Positions 26,295-35,401 of a stretch of DNA of 43,033 nt are shown here, piece by piece. A program made the translations under genes and the position numbers. The notes below the pieces were generated by a model, which saw only the letters and a list, made by a program, of their open reading frames with translations, searched no databases and was not told where the DNA came from. Source of the DNA: Chitinophagaceae bacterium (GTDB lineage: Bacteria > Bacteroidota > Bacteroidia > Chitinophagales > REEL01); contig REEL01000096.1 in NCBI GenBank assembly GCA_007695095.1, positions 1-43,033 on the forward strand, given 5' to 3'. How positions within the stretch are numbered: position 1 is the first letter of the stretch; every line of letters starts with the position of its first letter.

Positions 26295-27311
26295 ATGAAC
26301 AGAAGTGTATACTCATTAAAAAAGGCGGGTTCATTTAAAAATCTGCATCTCACAACTGAAAATTTAGCTGACCCGCAAAAGGATGAGGTACAAATTTCTG
26401 TTAAAGCTATAGGGTTAAATTTTGCTGACATATTTGCTATTCAGGGCTTATACAGCGCAACGCCCAAAGGTATTTTTATCCCGGGACTGGAATTTTCCGG
26501 TATGATTCATAAAGTAGGTAAGGATGTTACCGACTATAAAATAGGCGATAGAGTAATGGGCGTAACCCGATTCGGCGCTTACGCAGATTTTTTAAATATA
26601 GATGCAGATTATGTATTTCGCTTACCGGAGGATTGGTCATTCAGCGAGGGTGCAGCTTTTCCGGTACAGGCTATAACTGCTTACTATGCTTTGTTTAATC
26701 TTGGCGATCTTCGGGCTTCTGATACTGTATTAATTCATAGTGCAGCCGGAGGGGTTGGGCTTTTGGCAAACAGATTAGCTAAAAAGGCAGGTGCTTATAC
26801 TATTGGCACTGTGAGTTCTGTTGAAAAAATCGAGCTGCTAAAAAAAGAAAACTATGATGCTTACATAGTTAGGGATAAAAACTTTGAAAATAATCTTCAG
26901 CAAGCAATTAAAGGTCGCGAGTTAAATCTTATTTTGGAGTGTATAGGTGGAGAAATTTTTAAGACCGGATATAAATTACTGACTCCAATGGGTAGAATAG
27001 TGGTTTATGGAGCGGCAACTTTTGCACAAAACTTAAACAGTCCCAACCCATTGAAATTATTGTGGAAATATCTGAACAGACCGGTTTTGGATCCTTTAAA
27101 AATGATGAGTGAAAACAAATCTGTAATGGCATTCAATTTGATTTGGCTATATGATAAAAAAGCATTTTTAAAAAGTGTTTTTCGGGAGGTTGTAAATCAA
27201 AATCTACAACAACCGCTTGTCGGTCATGAATTTGAATTTAAAAATATGATGCAGGCACTCGAACTGTTCAGAAGTGGAAAAACATCAGGAAAAGTAATTG
27301 TAAAAGTATAA
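26295..27311 (+). CDS. Zinc-independent MDR oxidoreductase (quinone-reductase/VAT1-like)
   Basis: This 338-aa medium-chain dehydrogenase/reductase probably uses NADPH to reduce quinones or enones. GLNFADIFAIQGLY and PGLEFSGMI mark the GroES-like half. The cofactor loop reads SAAGGVGLLANRLAK. The Cys/His zinc ligands of alcohol dehydrogenases are absent, which places it near quinone oxidoreductase and the eukaryotic VAT1 branch. It lies 18 bases after the glycosyltransferase gene and 13 before the BASS transporter, so all four genes from 24101 on look co-transcribed. Confidence 0.88.
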   Translation: MNRSVYSLKKAGSFKNLHLTTENLADPQKDEVQISVKAIGLNFADIFAIQGLYSATPKGIFIPGLEFSGMIHKVGKDVTDYKIGDRVMGVTRFGAYADFLNIDADYVFRLPEDWSFSEGAAFPVQAITAYYALFNLGDLRASDTVLIHSAAGGVGLLANRLAKKAGAYTIGTVSSVEKIELLKKENYDAYIVRDKNFENNLQQAIKGRELNLILECIGGEIFKTGYKLLTPMGRIVVYGAATFAQNLNSPNPLKLLWKYLNRPVLDPLKMMSENKSVMAFNLIWLYDKKAFLKSVFREVVNQNLQQPLVGHEFEFKNMMQALELFRSGKTSGKVIVKV

Positions 27312-27324
27312 ACTAAATAGAAAA

Positions 27325-28224
27325 TTGTTCTTAAGCATACAAGATATTCAACTCAACTACAATGAAAGCGCAGGCTGGTTATTAAATATAATACTGGCTT
27401 TTGTAATGCTAGGGGTGGCTTTGGGGTTAAAAATATCTGATTTTAAGCAGGTAATGTTATTTCCTAAAGCTTTTCTGACAGGTGTTTTTGCACAATTTAT
27501 TTTACTGCCATTCCTTACCTTATGTTTGGTGCTTCTTTGGAACCCTCATCCTGCCATAGCTTTAGGGATGTTTTTAGTAGCTGCATGTCCCGGGGGAAAT
27601 GTTTCTAATTTTATAAGCAGATTGGCCGGTGCCAATACAGCACTTTCAATATCTCTGACGGCTACAGCAACCGCTTTAAGTGCTTTTATGACACCAATCA
27701 ATTTTGTATTTTGGGGAAGTCTTTACGAGCCTTCGTCATTATTGATGCGCTCAATTGAAATGGATGTTTGGCAACTTTTTGTATCTATATTTTTGGTGCT
27801 GGCACTTCCTCTGACAATGGGTTTAATTATTACCAGATTATTCCCCTTATTTGCTCAAAAAGCAGGAAAAGCAATTCGCTTAATATCTTTTTTTGTTTTT
27901 GTTCTATTTATAGTAATAGCTTTTTCTGCTAATTACAGAAATTTTATAGATTTTATTGACTATGTTTTTGGGTTGGTTTTAATTCATAATTTTTTAGCAC
28001 TTTTTGGAGGATTTTTATTAGCAACGCTCAATGGTTTAAGTATGAAAGACAAAAAATCAATCACAATAGAAACCGGAATTCAAAATAGTGGACTTGGTTT
28101 ATTAATCATTTTTTCATTTTTCGGGGGCATGGGTGGAATGGCAATTGTAGCTGCCTGGTGGGGCATTTGGCATATTATTGCCGGTTTACTGATATCTTTT
28201 GTGTTTTCAAGAATTAAATCCTGA
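27325..28224 (+). CDS. Bile acid:sodium symporter (BASS) family transporter
   Basis: The 299-aa protein has about nine to ten hydrophobic helices and the BASS family motif ACPGGNVSNFISRLAGANTA, where the broken helix and Asn/Ser side chains bind sodium. A second conserved stretch is ETGIQNSGLGLLI, the crossing helix of the family. It would import an organic anion, such as a keto acid, together with sodium. Substrate cannot be read from sequence. A TTG start at 27325 is chosen because no ATG or GTG gives a full first helix. About 124 bases of AT-rich DNA without a clear terminator follow. Confidence 0.88.
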   Translation: MFLSIQDIQLNYNESAGWLLNIILAFVMLGVALGLKISDFKQVMLFPKAFLTGVFAQFILLPFLTLCLVLLWNPHPAIALGMFLVAACPGGNVSNFISRLAGANTALSISLTATATALSAFMTPINFVFWGSLYEPSSLLMRSIEMDVWQLFVSIFLVLALPLTMGLIITRLFPLFAQKAGKAIRLISFFVFVLFIVIAFSANYRNFIDFIDYVFGLVLIHNFLALFGGFLLATLNGLSMKDKKSITIETGIQNSGLGLLIIFSFFGGMGGMAIVAAWWGIWHIIAGLLISFVFSRIKS

Positions 28225-28348
28225 CTTTAGAATTCATTTCATTTTTTTTATCATTAGATTTAATTTCATTTAGATTTTATTAATGATTTTAAGGATTTAG
28301 CTTAAGTTCGTTGAATATTTTTTTAGAAAATCTATAAACAAATTACAT

Positions 28349-29380
28349 TTGAAAGTTCTGAAAAGGCTATGGTATAGGTTTTTTCAAATTTGGGTTGGTA
28401 TAGGCCTGAGTTTTTATTTTAGAAAAATTCTGATAGAAGGAAAAGAAAATCTTCCACAAAATGAACCGGTACTTATTTTGCCGAATCATCAGAACTCCTT
28501 AGTGGACGCTATTTTACCTACTTGTAAGGTAGATGGACAAATGCATTATTTAGTAAGAGCAGATGTTTTTAAAAATAAGTATGCCGATAAATTTCTTCGA
28601 TCTTTGAATCTGATGCCTGTTTACAGAAAAAGAGACGGTATCTCCGAACTTTCAAAAAATGAAATCATTTTTAATGAATGTGTAAAGCTTTTAGAGAACA
28701 AAGAACGAATTATTATTTTCCCTGAGGCAGGTCAGGTGATGGCCAGGAGCTTACGAAGTTTATCGAAGGGGTTTACCCGGATAGCATTCAAAGCCATGGA
28801 AAAAAGTGATTTTAAAACAGAAGTATGGTTAGTGCCATTGGGTATTAGCTATGAGAGTTATTTTTGTTTTCATTCAGTGGTCAGAATTCGTTTTGGAAAA
28901 GCCGTAGCTCTCTCTGAATATGTTGATTTATATAAAGAAAATCCGCAAAGAGCCGCTATAAAGCTTACGAATGAGATTTATCAAAAAATAAAACCCCTTA
29001 TGGTACATTTTGATAGCTATGAAGAAGAAAAAAAACGCTTTCATCCAAATTTACCGGGTGAATTAGCAACACTGCCCGAGTATTTTCAAAACCCAAATAA
29101 TCCACAGGAAAGAGATTTTGAATTAATAAAAAAAAGAGGAGAGGGCTTACTGGTAAAAATTACTCATTTCCCGGTTTTACTACTGCAGAATTATATATTG
29201 GTTACATTTATGCCTAACAAAAATTTTAAGCCTGCCGTCACCATAGTATCGGGATTAATTTTGTTTACAATCTATTATATTCTAATCTTATTGATTTCAT
29301 TTTTAGTATTTTCTAATATTTTATCAGGAGTTCTCATTGTAGCTTTATTTTTGGGAATCATAAAATTCAATCCTAAATGA
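28349..29380 (+). CDS. PlsC-like 1-acyl-glycerol-3-phosphate acyltransferase
   Basis: The 343-aa protein carries the acyltransferase motifs NHQNSLVDA (NHxxxxD, catalytic His and Asp) and IIFPEAGQVMARSL (substrate-binding FPE-type block), and would acylate lysophosphatidate or a related lipid at the inner membrane. A hydrophobic N-terminal segment (about residues 10-25) and two membrane helices at the end (about 280-340) make it longer than minimal PlsC. The TTG at 28349 is the likely start. Its stop overlaps the next gene by 4 bases (ATGA), a sign of translational coupling. Confidence 0.88.
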   Translation: MKVLKRLWYRFFQIWVGIGLSFYFRKILIEGKENLPQNEPVLILPNHQNSLVDAILPTCKVDGQMHYLVRADVFKNKYADKFLRSLNLMPVYRKRDGISELSKNEIIFNECVKLLENKERIIIFPEAGQVMARSLRSLSKGFTRIAFKAMEKSDFKTEVWLVPLGISYESYFCFHSVVRIRFGKAVALSEYVDLYKENPQRAAIKLTNEIYQKIKPLMVHFDSYEEEKKRFHPNLPGELATLPEYFQNPNNPQERDFELIKKRGEGLLVKITHFPVLLLQNYILVTFMPNKNFKPAVTIVSGLILFTIYYILILLISFLVFSNILSGVLIVALFLGIIKFNPK

Positions 29381-30669
29381 TAGACGATGACAACCATAAA
29401 AATAAACTTGCAATAGCTGACGAAGTCTATGACTTGATAGTCGTTGGAGGAGGAGCTGCCGGTTTTTTCACTGCTATACGGACTAAAGAACACAATCCTT
29501 CGATGAAAGTATTGATATTGGAAAAGTCTGATAAGATTCTATCAAAAGTTCGGATTTCCGGTGGAGGAAGATGCAATGTAACGCACAACTGTTTTAATAA
29601 TACTGAATTGCTCAAAGCCTATCCACGGGGTAACCGCTTTCTGAAAAAGGTTTTTCCAGAGTTTGGTGTAAAAGAAACGGTAAATTGGTTTGAGAAAAAT
29701 GGAGTCCCCCTAAAAATCGAGAAAGACGGTCGTATGTTTCCGGTTTCGGATAATTCTGCAGATATTATTAACTGTTTTTTAAAAAAATGTAATCAGCATT
29801 CAATTGAGATTGTGCTAAAAAGCCCCGTATCCGGTATTAAAAAGCAAGATGAGCTATTTTATATTCAAACGAAAAATAAGACTTATACTGCACGAAAGTT
29901 AATGGTTGCTGTGGGTGGTTATACCAAAATTGAACAGTATAAGTGGATACAAGAGCTCGGACATAAAATAATAAACCCTGTACCATCTCTTTTTACTTTT
30001 AACATACCCGAAAAAAAATTACATAATCTGGCAGGTGTGTCTCTTGAAAATTCAGAGGTTTTTCTTGAAAATAGTAAATTTACTTCAAGCGGCCCTCTCC
30101 TAATCACTCATTGGGGCTTGAGTGGACCGGCTATTTTAAAATTGTCTTCATTAGCTGCTGAATATTTGAATGAAAAAAAGTATAACTTTAATATACGAGT
30201 AAACTGGAATAAGGACTTTACAGAAAAATTTCTCAGTGAAAAAATGGAAAATTTTCAGAAAACACATAAAAACAAAAAGATTCGTAACACTTCAATAGAG
30301 CCTATTCCAAACAGGCTTTGGCTTTATTTGCTTGAAAAAGTTCTGCAAGGAAAAGATAAAAGCTGGGGTGAGTTGGCAAAAAAAGAAAAGAATAAATTAA
30401 TTGAGATTTTGTTTCGCAGCCCTTATAATGTTGAAGGTAAAACAACTTTTAAAGAAGAGTTTGTCACCTGTGGAGGAATAGATTTACAAGAGATAAATTC
30501 TAAAAATATGGAAAGTACTCTCCATAAAGATTTGTATTTTTCCGGTGAAATTCTGAATATAGACGCAGTAACCGGAGGGTATAATTTTCAGGCGGCATGG
30601 TCATGTGCGGCTATAGCTGCAAAACATATTGCACAACTGAATAACAATGGAAAAAGTACGACTAGATAA
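29377..30669 (+). CDS. HI0933-family FAD-dependent oxidoreductase
   Basis: The 430-aa flavoprotein has the FAD-binding start LIVVGGGAAGFFTAIR and the family signature KVRISGGGRCNVTHNC. The C-terminal FAD contact reads FSGEILNIDAVTGGYNFQAAWS. HI0933 (BaiN-like) proteins are cytosolic, and reduction of enoate or steroid-like substrates is known for a few relatives; for this member the substrate is unknown. It overlaps the acyltransferase gene by 4 bases and the S4-domain gene by 23 bases. Confidence 0.9.
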   Translation: MIDDDNHKNKLAIADEVYDLIVVGGGAAGFFTAIRTKEHNPSMKVLILEKSDKILSKVRISGGGRCNVTHNCFNNTELLKAYPRGNRFLKKVFPEFGVKETVNWFEKNGVPLKIEKDGRMFPVSDNSADIINCFLKKCNQHSIEIVLKSPVSGIKKQDELFYIQTKNKTYTARKLMVAVGGYTKIEQYKWIQELGHKIINPVPSLFTFNIPEKKLHNLAGVSLENSEVFLENSKFTSSGPLLITHWGLSGPAILKLSSLAAEYLNEKKYNFNIRVNWNKDFTEKFLSEKMENFQKTHKNKKIRNTSIEPIPNRLWLYLLEKVLQGKDKSWGELAKKEKNKLIEILFRSPYNVEGKTTFKEEFVTCGGIDLQEINSKNMESTLHKDLYFSGEILNIDAVTGGYNFQAAWSCAAIAAKHIAQLNNNGKSTTR

Positions 30670-31015
30670 ATGGTTATGGGCAGTTCGGATTTTTAAATCC
30701 AGATCAATAGCTTCTGAAGCCTGCAATGGTGGAAAAGTAAAGGTTGACGGAAATTCTGTCAAACCGGCTTTTACTTTAAAGGGAAGTGAAAAATTAATGA
30801 TTCGAAAAAATAAAGCGAATATGGAGCTGAAAGTTTTGAATCTTATTGAAAAGAGGGTCTCTGCTGATAAAGCAGCAAATTGCTATGAACTGATAAAGCT
30901 CACTCAGGATGAGGAAAATGCGGGAATCTATCAAAAATATCCAAACAGAGAAAAAGGAGAGGGGCGTCCAACCAAAAAAGACCGTAGAAACCTGGGAAAG
31001 TATTTAGATAAATAA
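30647..31015 (+). CDS. S4-domain RNA-binding protein (Hsp15-like)
   Basis: The 122-aa protein starts with an S4 RNA-binding domain: VRLDKWLWAVRIFKSRSIAS, then GKVKVDGNSVKPAFTLKGSE. A basic tail ends GRPTKKDRRNLGKYL, a form typical of the Hsp15/HslR group, which helps rescue stalled 50S subunits carrying peptidyl-tRNA. Its start lies inside the last codons of the flavoprotein gene, so it is probably translated by reinitiation. Alanine racemase follows 41 bases later. Confidence 0.88.
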   Translation: MEKVRLDKWLWAVRIFKSRSIASEACNGGKVKVDGNSVKPAFTLKGSEKLMIRKNKANMELKVLNLIEKRVSADKAANCYELIKLTQDEENAGIYQKYPNREKGEGRPTKKDRRNLGKYLDK

Positions 31016-31056
31016 TTTTAGGAAAAGTAGAGTTAGTACAAGTTAAAAAATAGTTA

Positions 31057-32229
31057 ATGAAGCATACATCTTATTTAGAAATTGATAAATCGGCATTTAA
31101 AAAGAATTTAAATTTCTTCAAAAAACTCTTAGGTCCCGGCGTACTGTTTTCTTCCGTAGTAAAATCAAATGCTTACGGTCATGGCATTAAAGAGTATGTA
31201 ACTATGGCAAAATCTTGTGGAGTAAAACACTTTTCAGTTTTTTCAGCACATGAAGCCCAGGAGGTTATAGAAACCGGTGTTTGCGATGAGGATGCTGACA
31301 TTATGATTATGGGTTATCTTGAAGATGTAGAAATTAAATGGGCTATTGAGCAGGATATCGAAATTTATATTTTTCATCTTGAACGATTGAAATACGCCAT
31401 TAAAATGGCCGAAAAGCTTAATAAAAAAGCCAGAATCCACATTGAGGTTGAAACAGGCTTAAACAGAACCGGTATTGATTATGATGAACTGGACGACTTG
31501 ATTCCTTTAGTACAGGAAAATGCTGATAAATTGATTTTAAAAGGTCTGTGTACTCATTTTGGAGGAGCTGAAAGTATTGGCAACTACTTTCGTATAATGC
31601 AGCAAATTGAGACGTATAAGAAAATTAAAGAAAAGCTTTCTTCTCATGAACTTAGTTTTGAGTATTATCATCAGGTGAGTTCTGCGGGTGTTTTTAGTTA
31701 TCCGGAAGCTATCGGAAATATGGTCCGAATTGGAATTGCTCAATACGGCCTTTGGCCGAGCAGAGAAGTTTATATGTCTTACATTACTAAAAATAAACTA
31801 AAAAGTGACCCTTTAAAAAGGCTAATCAGCTGGAAAAGTAAAGTTATGGAGATTAAAAATGTGAAAGCCGGAGATTTTGTCGGTTATGGCATGAGTTATA
31901 TGGCTCCAAAAAATATTAAAGTTGCTTTGGTTCCGGTAGGTTACGCCTACGGATATAGCCGCTCATTAAGTAATTTGGGCCGGGTTCTTTTACATGGAAG
32001 AAGAATTGGAGTCATTGGTACGATTAACATGAATATGATGGCAATAAATATCACAGATGTGCCTAATGTAAATTTAGGAGATGAAGTGGTGCTGGTAGGT
32101 AGACAAGGAAGACAAGAGATATCAATCGGGTCATTCGGAGAAATGAGTAATCAGCTCAATTATGAACTTTTGAGTCGTCTTCCAACCAAAATTCCCCGGT
32201 ATATTATTGAAAAACAAAAGCCGATTTAA
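31057..32229 (+). CDS. alr: Alanine racemase
   Basis: The 390-aa PLP enzyme makes D-alanine for peptidoglycan. The PLP lysine is Lys36 in SVVKSNAYGHG. The second catalytic residue is the Tyr of VGYGMSYMAP. Other conserved blocks are VETGLNRTGI and INMNMMAINITD. Length is normal and the start is an ATG. It closes the run of genes that began with the acyltransferase. GltX follows after 109 bases with its own possible promoter. Confidence 0.95.
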   Translation: MKHTSYLEIDKSAFKKNLNFFKKLLGPGVLFSSVVKSNAYGHGIKEYVTMAKSCGVKHFSVFSAHEAQEVIETGVCDEDADIMIMGYLEDVEIKWAIEQDIEIYIFHLERLKYAIKMAEKLNKKARIHIEVETGLNRTGIDYDELDDLIPLVQENADKLILKGLCTHFGGAESIGNYFRIMQQIETYKKIKEKLSSHELSFEYYHQVSSAGVFSYPEAIGNMVRIGIAQYGLWPSREVYMSYITKNKLKSDPLKRLISWKSKVMEIKNVKAGDFVGYGMSYMAPKNIKVALVPVGYAYGYSRSLSNLGRVLLHGRRIGVIGTINMNMMAINITDVPNVNLGDEVVLVGRQGRQEISIGSFGEMSNQLNYELLSRLPTKIPRYIIEKQKPI

Positions 32230-32315
32230 GGTTTTAGTTTAAAAAATGAATAAATTTTAGTTTATCGGTGATAGCTTTTTCTATGGTTTAAAACAGCTTT
32301 AAAGGCAATTTTCCT

Positions 32316-32323
32316 TATTTTTG
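32316..32323 (+). promoter_or_regulatory. Possible -7 box (TATTTTTG) before gltX
   Basis: The octamer fits TAnnTTTG and lies 15 bases before the ATG at 32339. A GGTTTAAAAC stretch upstream is only a weak -33 match. A very short leader would result. Confidence 0.35.
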
Positions 32324-32338
32324 TAGCAAATAATATAT

Positions 32339-33883
32339 ATGTCAGATAAAAATAAAATAAGAGTTCGTTTTGCTCCAAGCCCTACAGGACCTTTACACAT
32401 TGGTGGAGTGAGAACAGCATTATATAACTACTTATTTGCGAAGCATAATGGAGGGACTTTCATTCTTAGAATTGAAGATACAGATCAGACGCGCTATATA
32501 GAAGGTGCAGAGAAATATATCATAGAATCACTGGAATGGTGCGGTATAAAATGTGATGAAGGACCTCATGTTGGCGGGAATTATGGACCTTACAGACAAT
32601 CTGAACGAAAAGATACTTACCGGGTTCATGCTGAAAATTTAGTGGCAAAAGGACATGCCTATTATGCATTTGATACCCCGGAAGAATTGGAAGCCATGAG
32701 AGAAAGGCTCAAGGGGCAGGGTGTTCCTTCGCCTCAATACAATCATCTTTCAAGAGAATATATGCGAAACAGTTTAACCCTGTCAGCAGATGAAACCCAA
32801 AAATTGATAGCAGATGGCACGCCCTATGTTATCCGAATCAAAATGCCCCGAAACGAAGAAGTTAAGTTTGAGGATGTAATCCGCTCATGGATAGTTTTTC
32901 AGACCAATCAGCTTGATGACAAAGTTTTGTACAAATCTGATGGAATGCCCACTTATCATTTGGCCAATGTGGTGGATGATTATAATATGGAGATATCTCA
33001 TGTAATAAGAGGAGAAGAATGGTTACCATCCGCTCCGCTTCATGTAATGTTGTATAAATATTTGGGATGGGAAGACAAAATGCCTCGTTTCGCTCATGTA
33101 CCTTTAATTCTAAGACCTGACGGAAAAGGAAAATTAAGTAAAAGAGATGGTGACAAGCTGGGTGTTCCGGTATTTCCACTCGATTGGGAAGATCCTACAT
33201 CTAAGGAAAAAGCAATGGGTTTTCGTGAGCAGGGCTATTTAAAAGAGTCTTTTTTAAATATTTTATTGTTTTTGGGATGGAATCCCGGTACAGAAAAGGA
33301 AATTTATCAGTTAGATGAAATGATTCAGGATTTTAGTCTGGAAAGAGTGGGTAAGGCCGGAGCAAAATTTGACGTAGACAAAGCTAAGTGGTTTAATCAG
33401 CAACACTTAAAAATAAAATCAAATGAAGACTTACTTGAATTGGTAAAACCCTATTTGAATGATACTATCAAACAAAAACCGGAGCAGTTTTTACTGAAGT
33501 TTATTGAGTTGATGAAAGAAAGAGCAACTTCACCACAGGATTTTTATGAATCCGGGAAGTATTTCTTTGGCTTACCTGAGAGTTATGATGAAAAAATGAT
33601 TGCTAAAAAATGGAATGATAAAACCGAAGTCTTTTTTAAAGAGTTGCTTGATCAATTGAGTAGTTCAGCCATGTTTGATGCAACACAGTTTGAAAACCAG
33701 TTAAAAGTACTTATGGACAAGCAACAAATGAAAATGGGGGAGGTTTTGCCGGTTTTGCGAATAATGCTTTCGGGCACTATGCAGGGACCACCGGTTTTTG
33801 AATTAGCTGAACTACTGGGAAAAGAAGTTGTTGAAGAAAGAATAAAACATGCTATAGTATCATTTCCGGCGTTGATTAATTAA
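32339..33883 (+). CDS. gltX: Glutamyl-tRNA synthetase
   Basis: The class I synthetase of 514 aa charges tRNA-Glu. The HIGH motif reads SPTGPLHIGGVRTALYNY, the KMSKS counterpart GKGKLSKRDGDKLG, and RIEDTDQTR lies between them in the usual place. A helical anticodon-binding half follows to the end. Length and order match the bacterial family. Whether it is discriminating (tRNA-Glu only) cannot be judged; no gatCAB gene lies in the window. Confidence 0.96.
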   Translation: MSDKNKIRVRFAPSPTGPLHIGGVRTALYNYLFAKHNGGTFILRIEDTDQTRYIEGAEKYIIESLEWCGIKCDEGPHVGGNYGPYRQSERKDTYRVHAENLVAKGHAYYAFDTPEELEAMRERLKGQGVPSPQYNHLSREYMRNSLTLSADETQKLIADGTPYVIRIKMPRNEEVKFEDVIRSWIVFQTNQLDDKVLYKSDGMPTYHLANVVDDYNMEISHVIRGEEWLPSAPLHVMLYKYLGWEDKMPRFAHVPLILRPDGKGKLSKRDGDKLGVPVFPLDWEDPTSKEKAMGFREQGYLKESFLNILLFLGWNPGTEKEIYQLDEMIQDFSLERVGKAGAKFDVDKAKWFNQQHLKIKSNEDLLELVKPYLNDTIKQKPEQFLLKFIELMKERATSPQDFYESGKYFFGLPESYDEKMIAKKWNDKTEVFFKELLDQLSSSAMFDATQFENQLKVLMDKQQMKMGEVLPVLRIMLSGTMQGPPVFELAELLGKEVVEERIKHAIVSFPALIN

Positions 33884-33895
33884 AAATACACAGTT

Positions 33896-34123
33896 ATGCC
33901 TAAGAAAAAGTCAAAAGAAGGGAAACCTCAAGTAAATAAAGATCTGGAAGGATTTGAAATTCACATTAATGAATTTGGACAGATTATCTCTAATTATCCG
34001 GTTCATAAATTAAATACATTTCTCAATAAGAATGTAGATGATAAAAAATTGAGAGACAGAGAAGATTTGGAAGAATTAAAAGAAGGCAAAAAGTCAAAAG
34101 AAAGCAAGAAGAAAAAAAAATAA
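33896..34123 (+). CDS. 75-aa lysine-rich charged protein of unknown function
   Basis: The 75-residue protein has a basic head (PKKKSKEGK), a short ordered centre (GFEIHINEFGQIISNYPVHK, LNTFLN), and a Lys/Glu-rich tail ending in a run of Lys. It begins 13 bases after the gltX stop, so it probably shares that transcript. The IxxxEFGxI core looks conserved in style, but I do not recognise a named family. Nucleic-acid contact is a guess from charge alone. Confidence 0.7.
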   Translation: MPKKKSKEGKPQVNKDLEGFEIHINEFGQIISNYPVHKLNTFLNKNVDDKKLRDREDLEELKEGKKSKESKKKKK

Positions 34124-34160
34124 CTTCTTCCGGCAAAATCACGAAATCTAAACCTAATTT

Positions 34161-34568
34161 ATGAAAAGACCTGTAAGAGTATTAGTTGCAAAAATTGGAC
34201 TTGACGGTCATGACCGGGGAGCGAAAATTATTGCTTCTGCATTGAAAGATGCCGGTATGGAAGTAATTTATACAGGATTAAGGCAAACCCCAGAGATGGT
34301 TGTTCAGGCAGCAATGCAGGAAGATGTTGATGCTATTGGCGTGAGTATTTTATCAGGAGCCCACATGACTGTCTTTCCAAAGCTTATCCAAATTATGAAA
34401 GATAAAGGAGTTGATGATATTTTATTGACCGGAGGTGGAATAATACCTGAAAATGATATTATAAAATTAAAAGAAATGGGCGTGGATGAACTTTTCCAAC
34501 CCGGAACCCCAACGGTTAATATTGCCAATTATATTTATGAAAAAGTTAATCAAAAACGAAAAAAATGA
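34161..34568 (+). CDS. Stand-alone cobalamin-binding protein (methylmalonyl-CoA mutase C-terminal type)
   Basis: The 135-aa protein is a complete B12-binding Rossmann-like domain. The cobalamin base-off motif is LDGHDRG, with Asp15 and His17 (DxH), and the distal parts are SILSGAHMT and LTGGGIIP. It matches the small-domain end of methylmalonyl-CoA mutase without the catalytic barrel. It overlaps the enoyl-CoA hydratase gene by 4 bases, so the two are translated together. It may serve a mutase subunit encoded elsewhere or act as an independent corrinoid protein. The sequence does not decide. Confidence 0.9.
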   Translation: MKRPVRVLVAKIGLDGHDRGAKIIASALKDAGMEVIYTGLRQTPEMVVQAAMQEDVDAIGVSILSGAHMTVFPKLIQIMKDKGVDDILLTGGGIIPENDIIKLKEMGVDELFQPGTPTVNIANYIYEKVNQKRKK

Positions 34569-35350
34569 TGACAGATATTACACAATTACTTATTGAAAAA
34601 GACAATGGAATAGCGGTAGTTACCATAAATAAAGAGCAAAAAATGAATGCTTTAAACCGCAAATTAGTTGAAGAACTTAATCATGTTTTTACGGAGTTAA
34701 AGCAAGACAAAGAAGTGGTGGGTGTTATACTTACCGGGAAAGGCCAAAAAGCTTTTGCTGCCGGTGCAGATATAAGTGAGTTCACCGGATTGGATGAGTC
34801 TCAGGCTTATAATATGAGTAAAGAAGGACATGATACTTTTAATTTAATAGAAAATTTTCCCAAGCCGGTAATTGCTGCTGTAAATGGCTTTGCATTAGGT
34901 GGAGGTTGTGAATTAGCAATGGCCTGTCACTTTAGATATGCTTCTGAAAATGCAAAGTTTGGACAGCCGGAAGTAAATCTGGGTATAGTGCCCGGTTATG
35001 GTGGTACTCAGCGCTTGATTGCTTTAGTTGGAAGGGGAAGAGCAGCTGAGCTAATGATGACCGGTAATATGATTGATGCGCAGGAAGCCTATCGAATTGG
35101 ATTGGTCAATAAAGTTACAGATATAGAAAACCTGTTGGAAGCTTCAAAGAAAACGATAAATACGATAGCTGCAAAAGCTCCTTTAGCAGTTACCGGTGTG
35201 ATAGAGTGTGTTAATGCATTTAGTGACAGAACCCTGGATGGAATGGAAAGAGAAAGAAATGTTTTTGCCGGTTGTGCATCAACAGAAGATTTTAAAGAGG
35301 GAGCTACCGCCTTTATGGAAAAAAGAAAAGCAAATTTTAAAGGAGCATAG
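34565..35350 (+). CDS. Enoyl-CoA hydratase/isomerase family enzyme
   Basis: The 261-aa crotonase-fold protein has the oxyanion-hole motif [10 protein letters not shown] and the block [19 protein letters not shown]. Glu116 and Glu136, 20 residues apart as in rat enoyl-CoA hydratase (Glu144 and Glu164), are the catalytic pair, so it is likely a true hydratase. The next codon (34568) is also ATG, so the exact start is open by one residue. It is coupled to the B12-binding gene and precedes fumarase by 51 bases, which suggests fatty or branched-chain acyl-CoA breakdown leading toward the TCA cycle. Confidence 0.92.
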   Translation: MMTDITQLLIEKDNGIAVVTINKEQKMNALNRKLVEELNHVFTELKQDKEVVGVILTGKGQKAFAAGADISEFTGLDESQAYNMSKEGHDTFNLIENFPKPVIAAVNGFALGGGCELAMACHFRYASENAKFGQPEVNLGIVPGYGGTQRLIALVGRGRAAELMMTGNMIDAQEAYRIGLVNKVTDIENLLEASKKTINTIAAKAPLAVTGVIECVNAFSDRTLDGMERERNVFAGCASTEDFKEGATAFMEKRKANFKGA

Positions 35351-35401
35351 ACACAGCATTTAAATATTATTAAATTAAAAAAACCAGAAATTAAATTTAG
35401 A

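Noticed and set aside
28344-28351. TACATTTG as a -7 box before the acyltransferase gene
   Set aside because: It overlaps the likely TTG start codon and has no TTTG at a fitting distance; likely chance.
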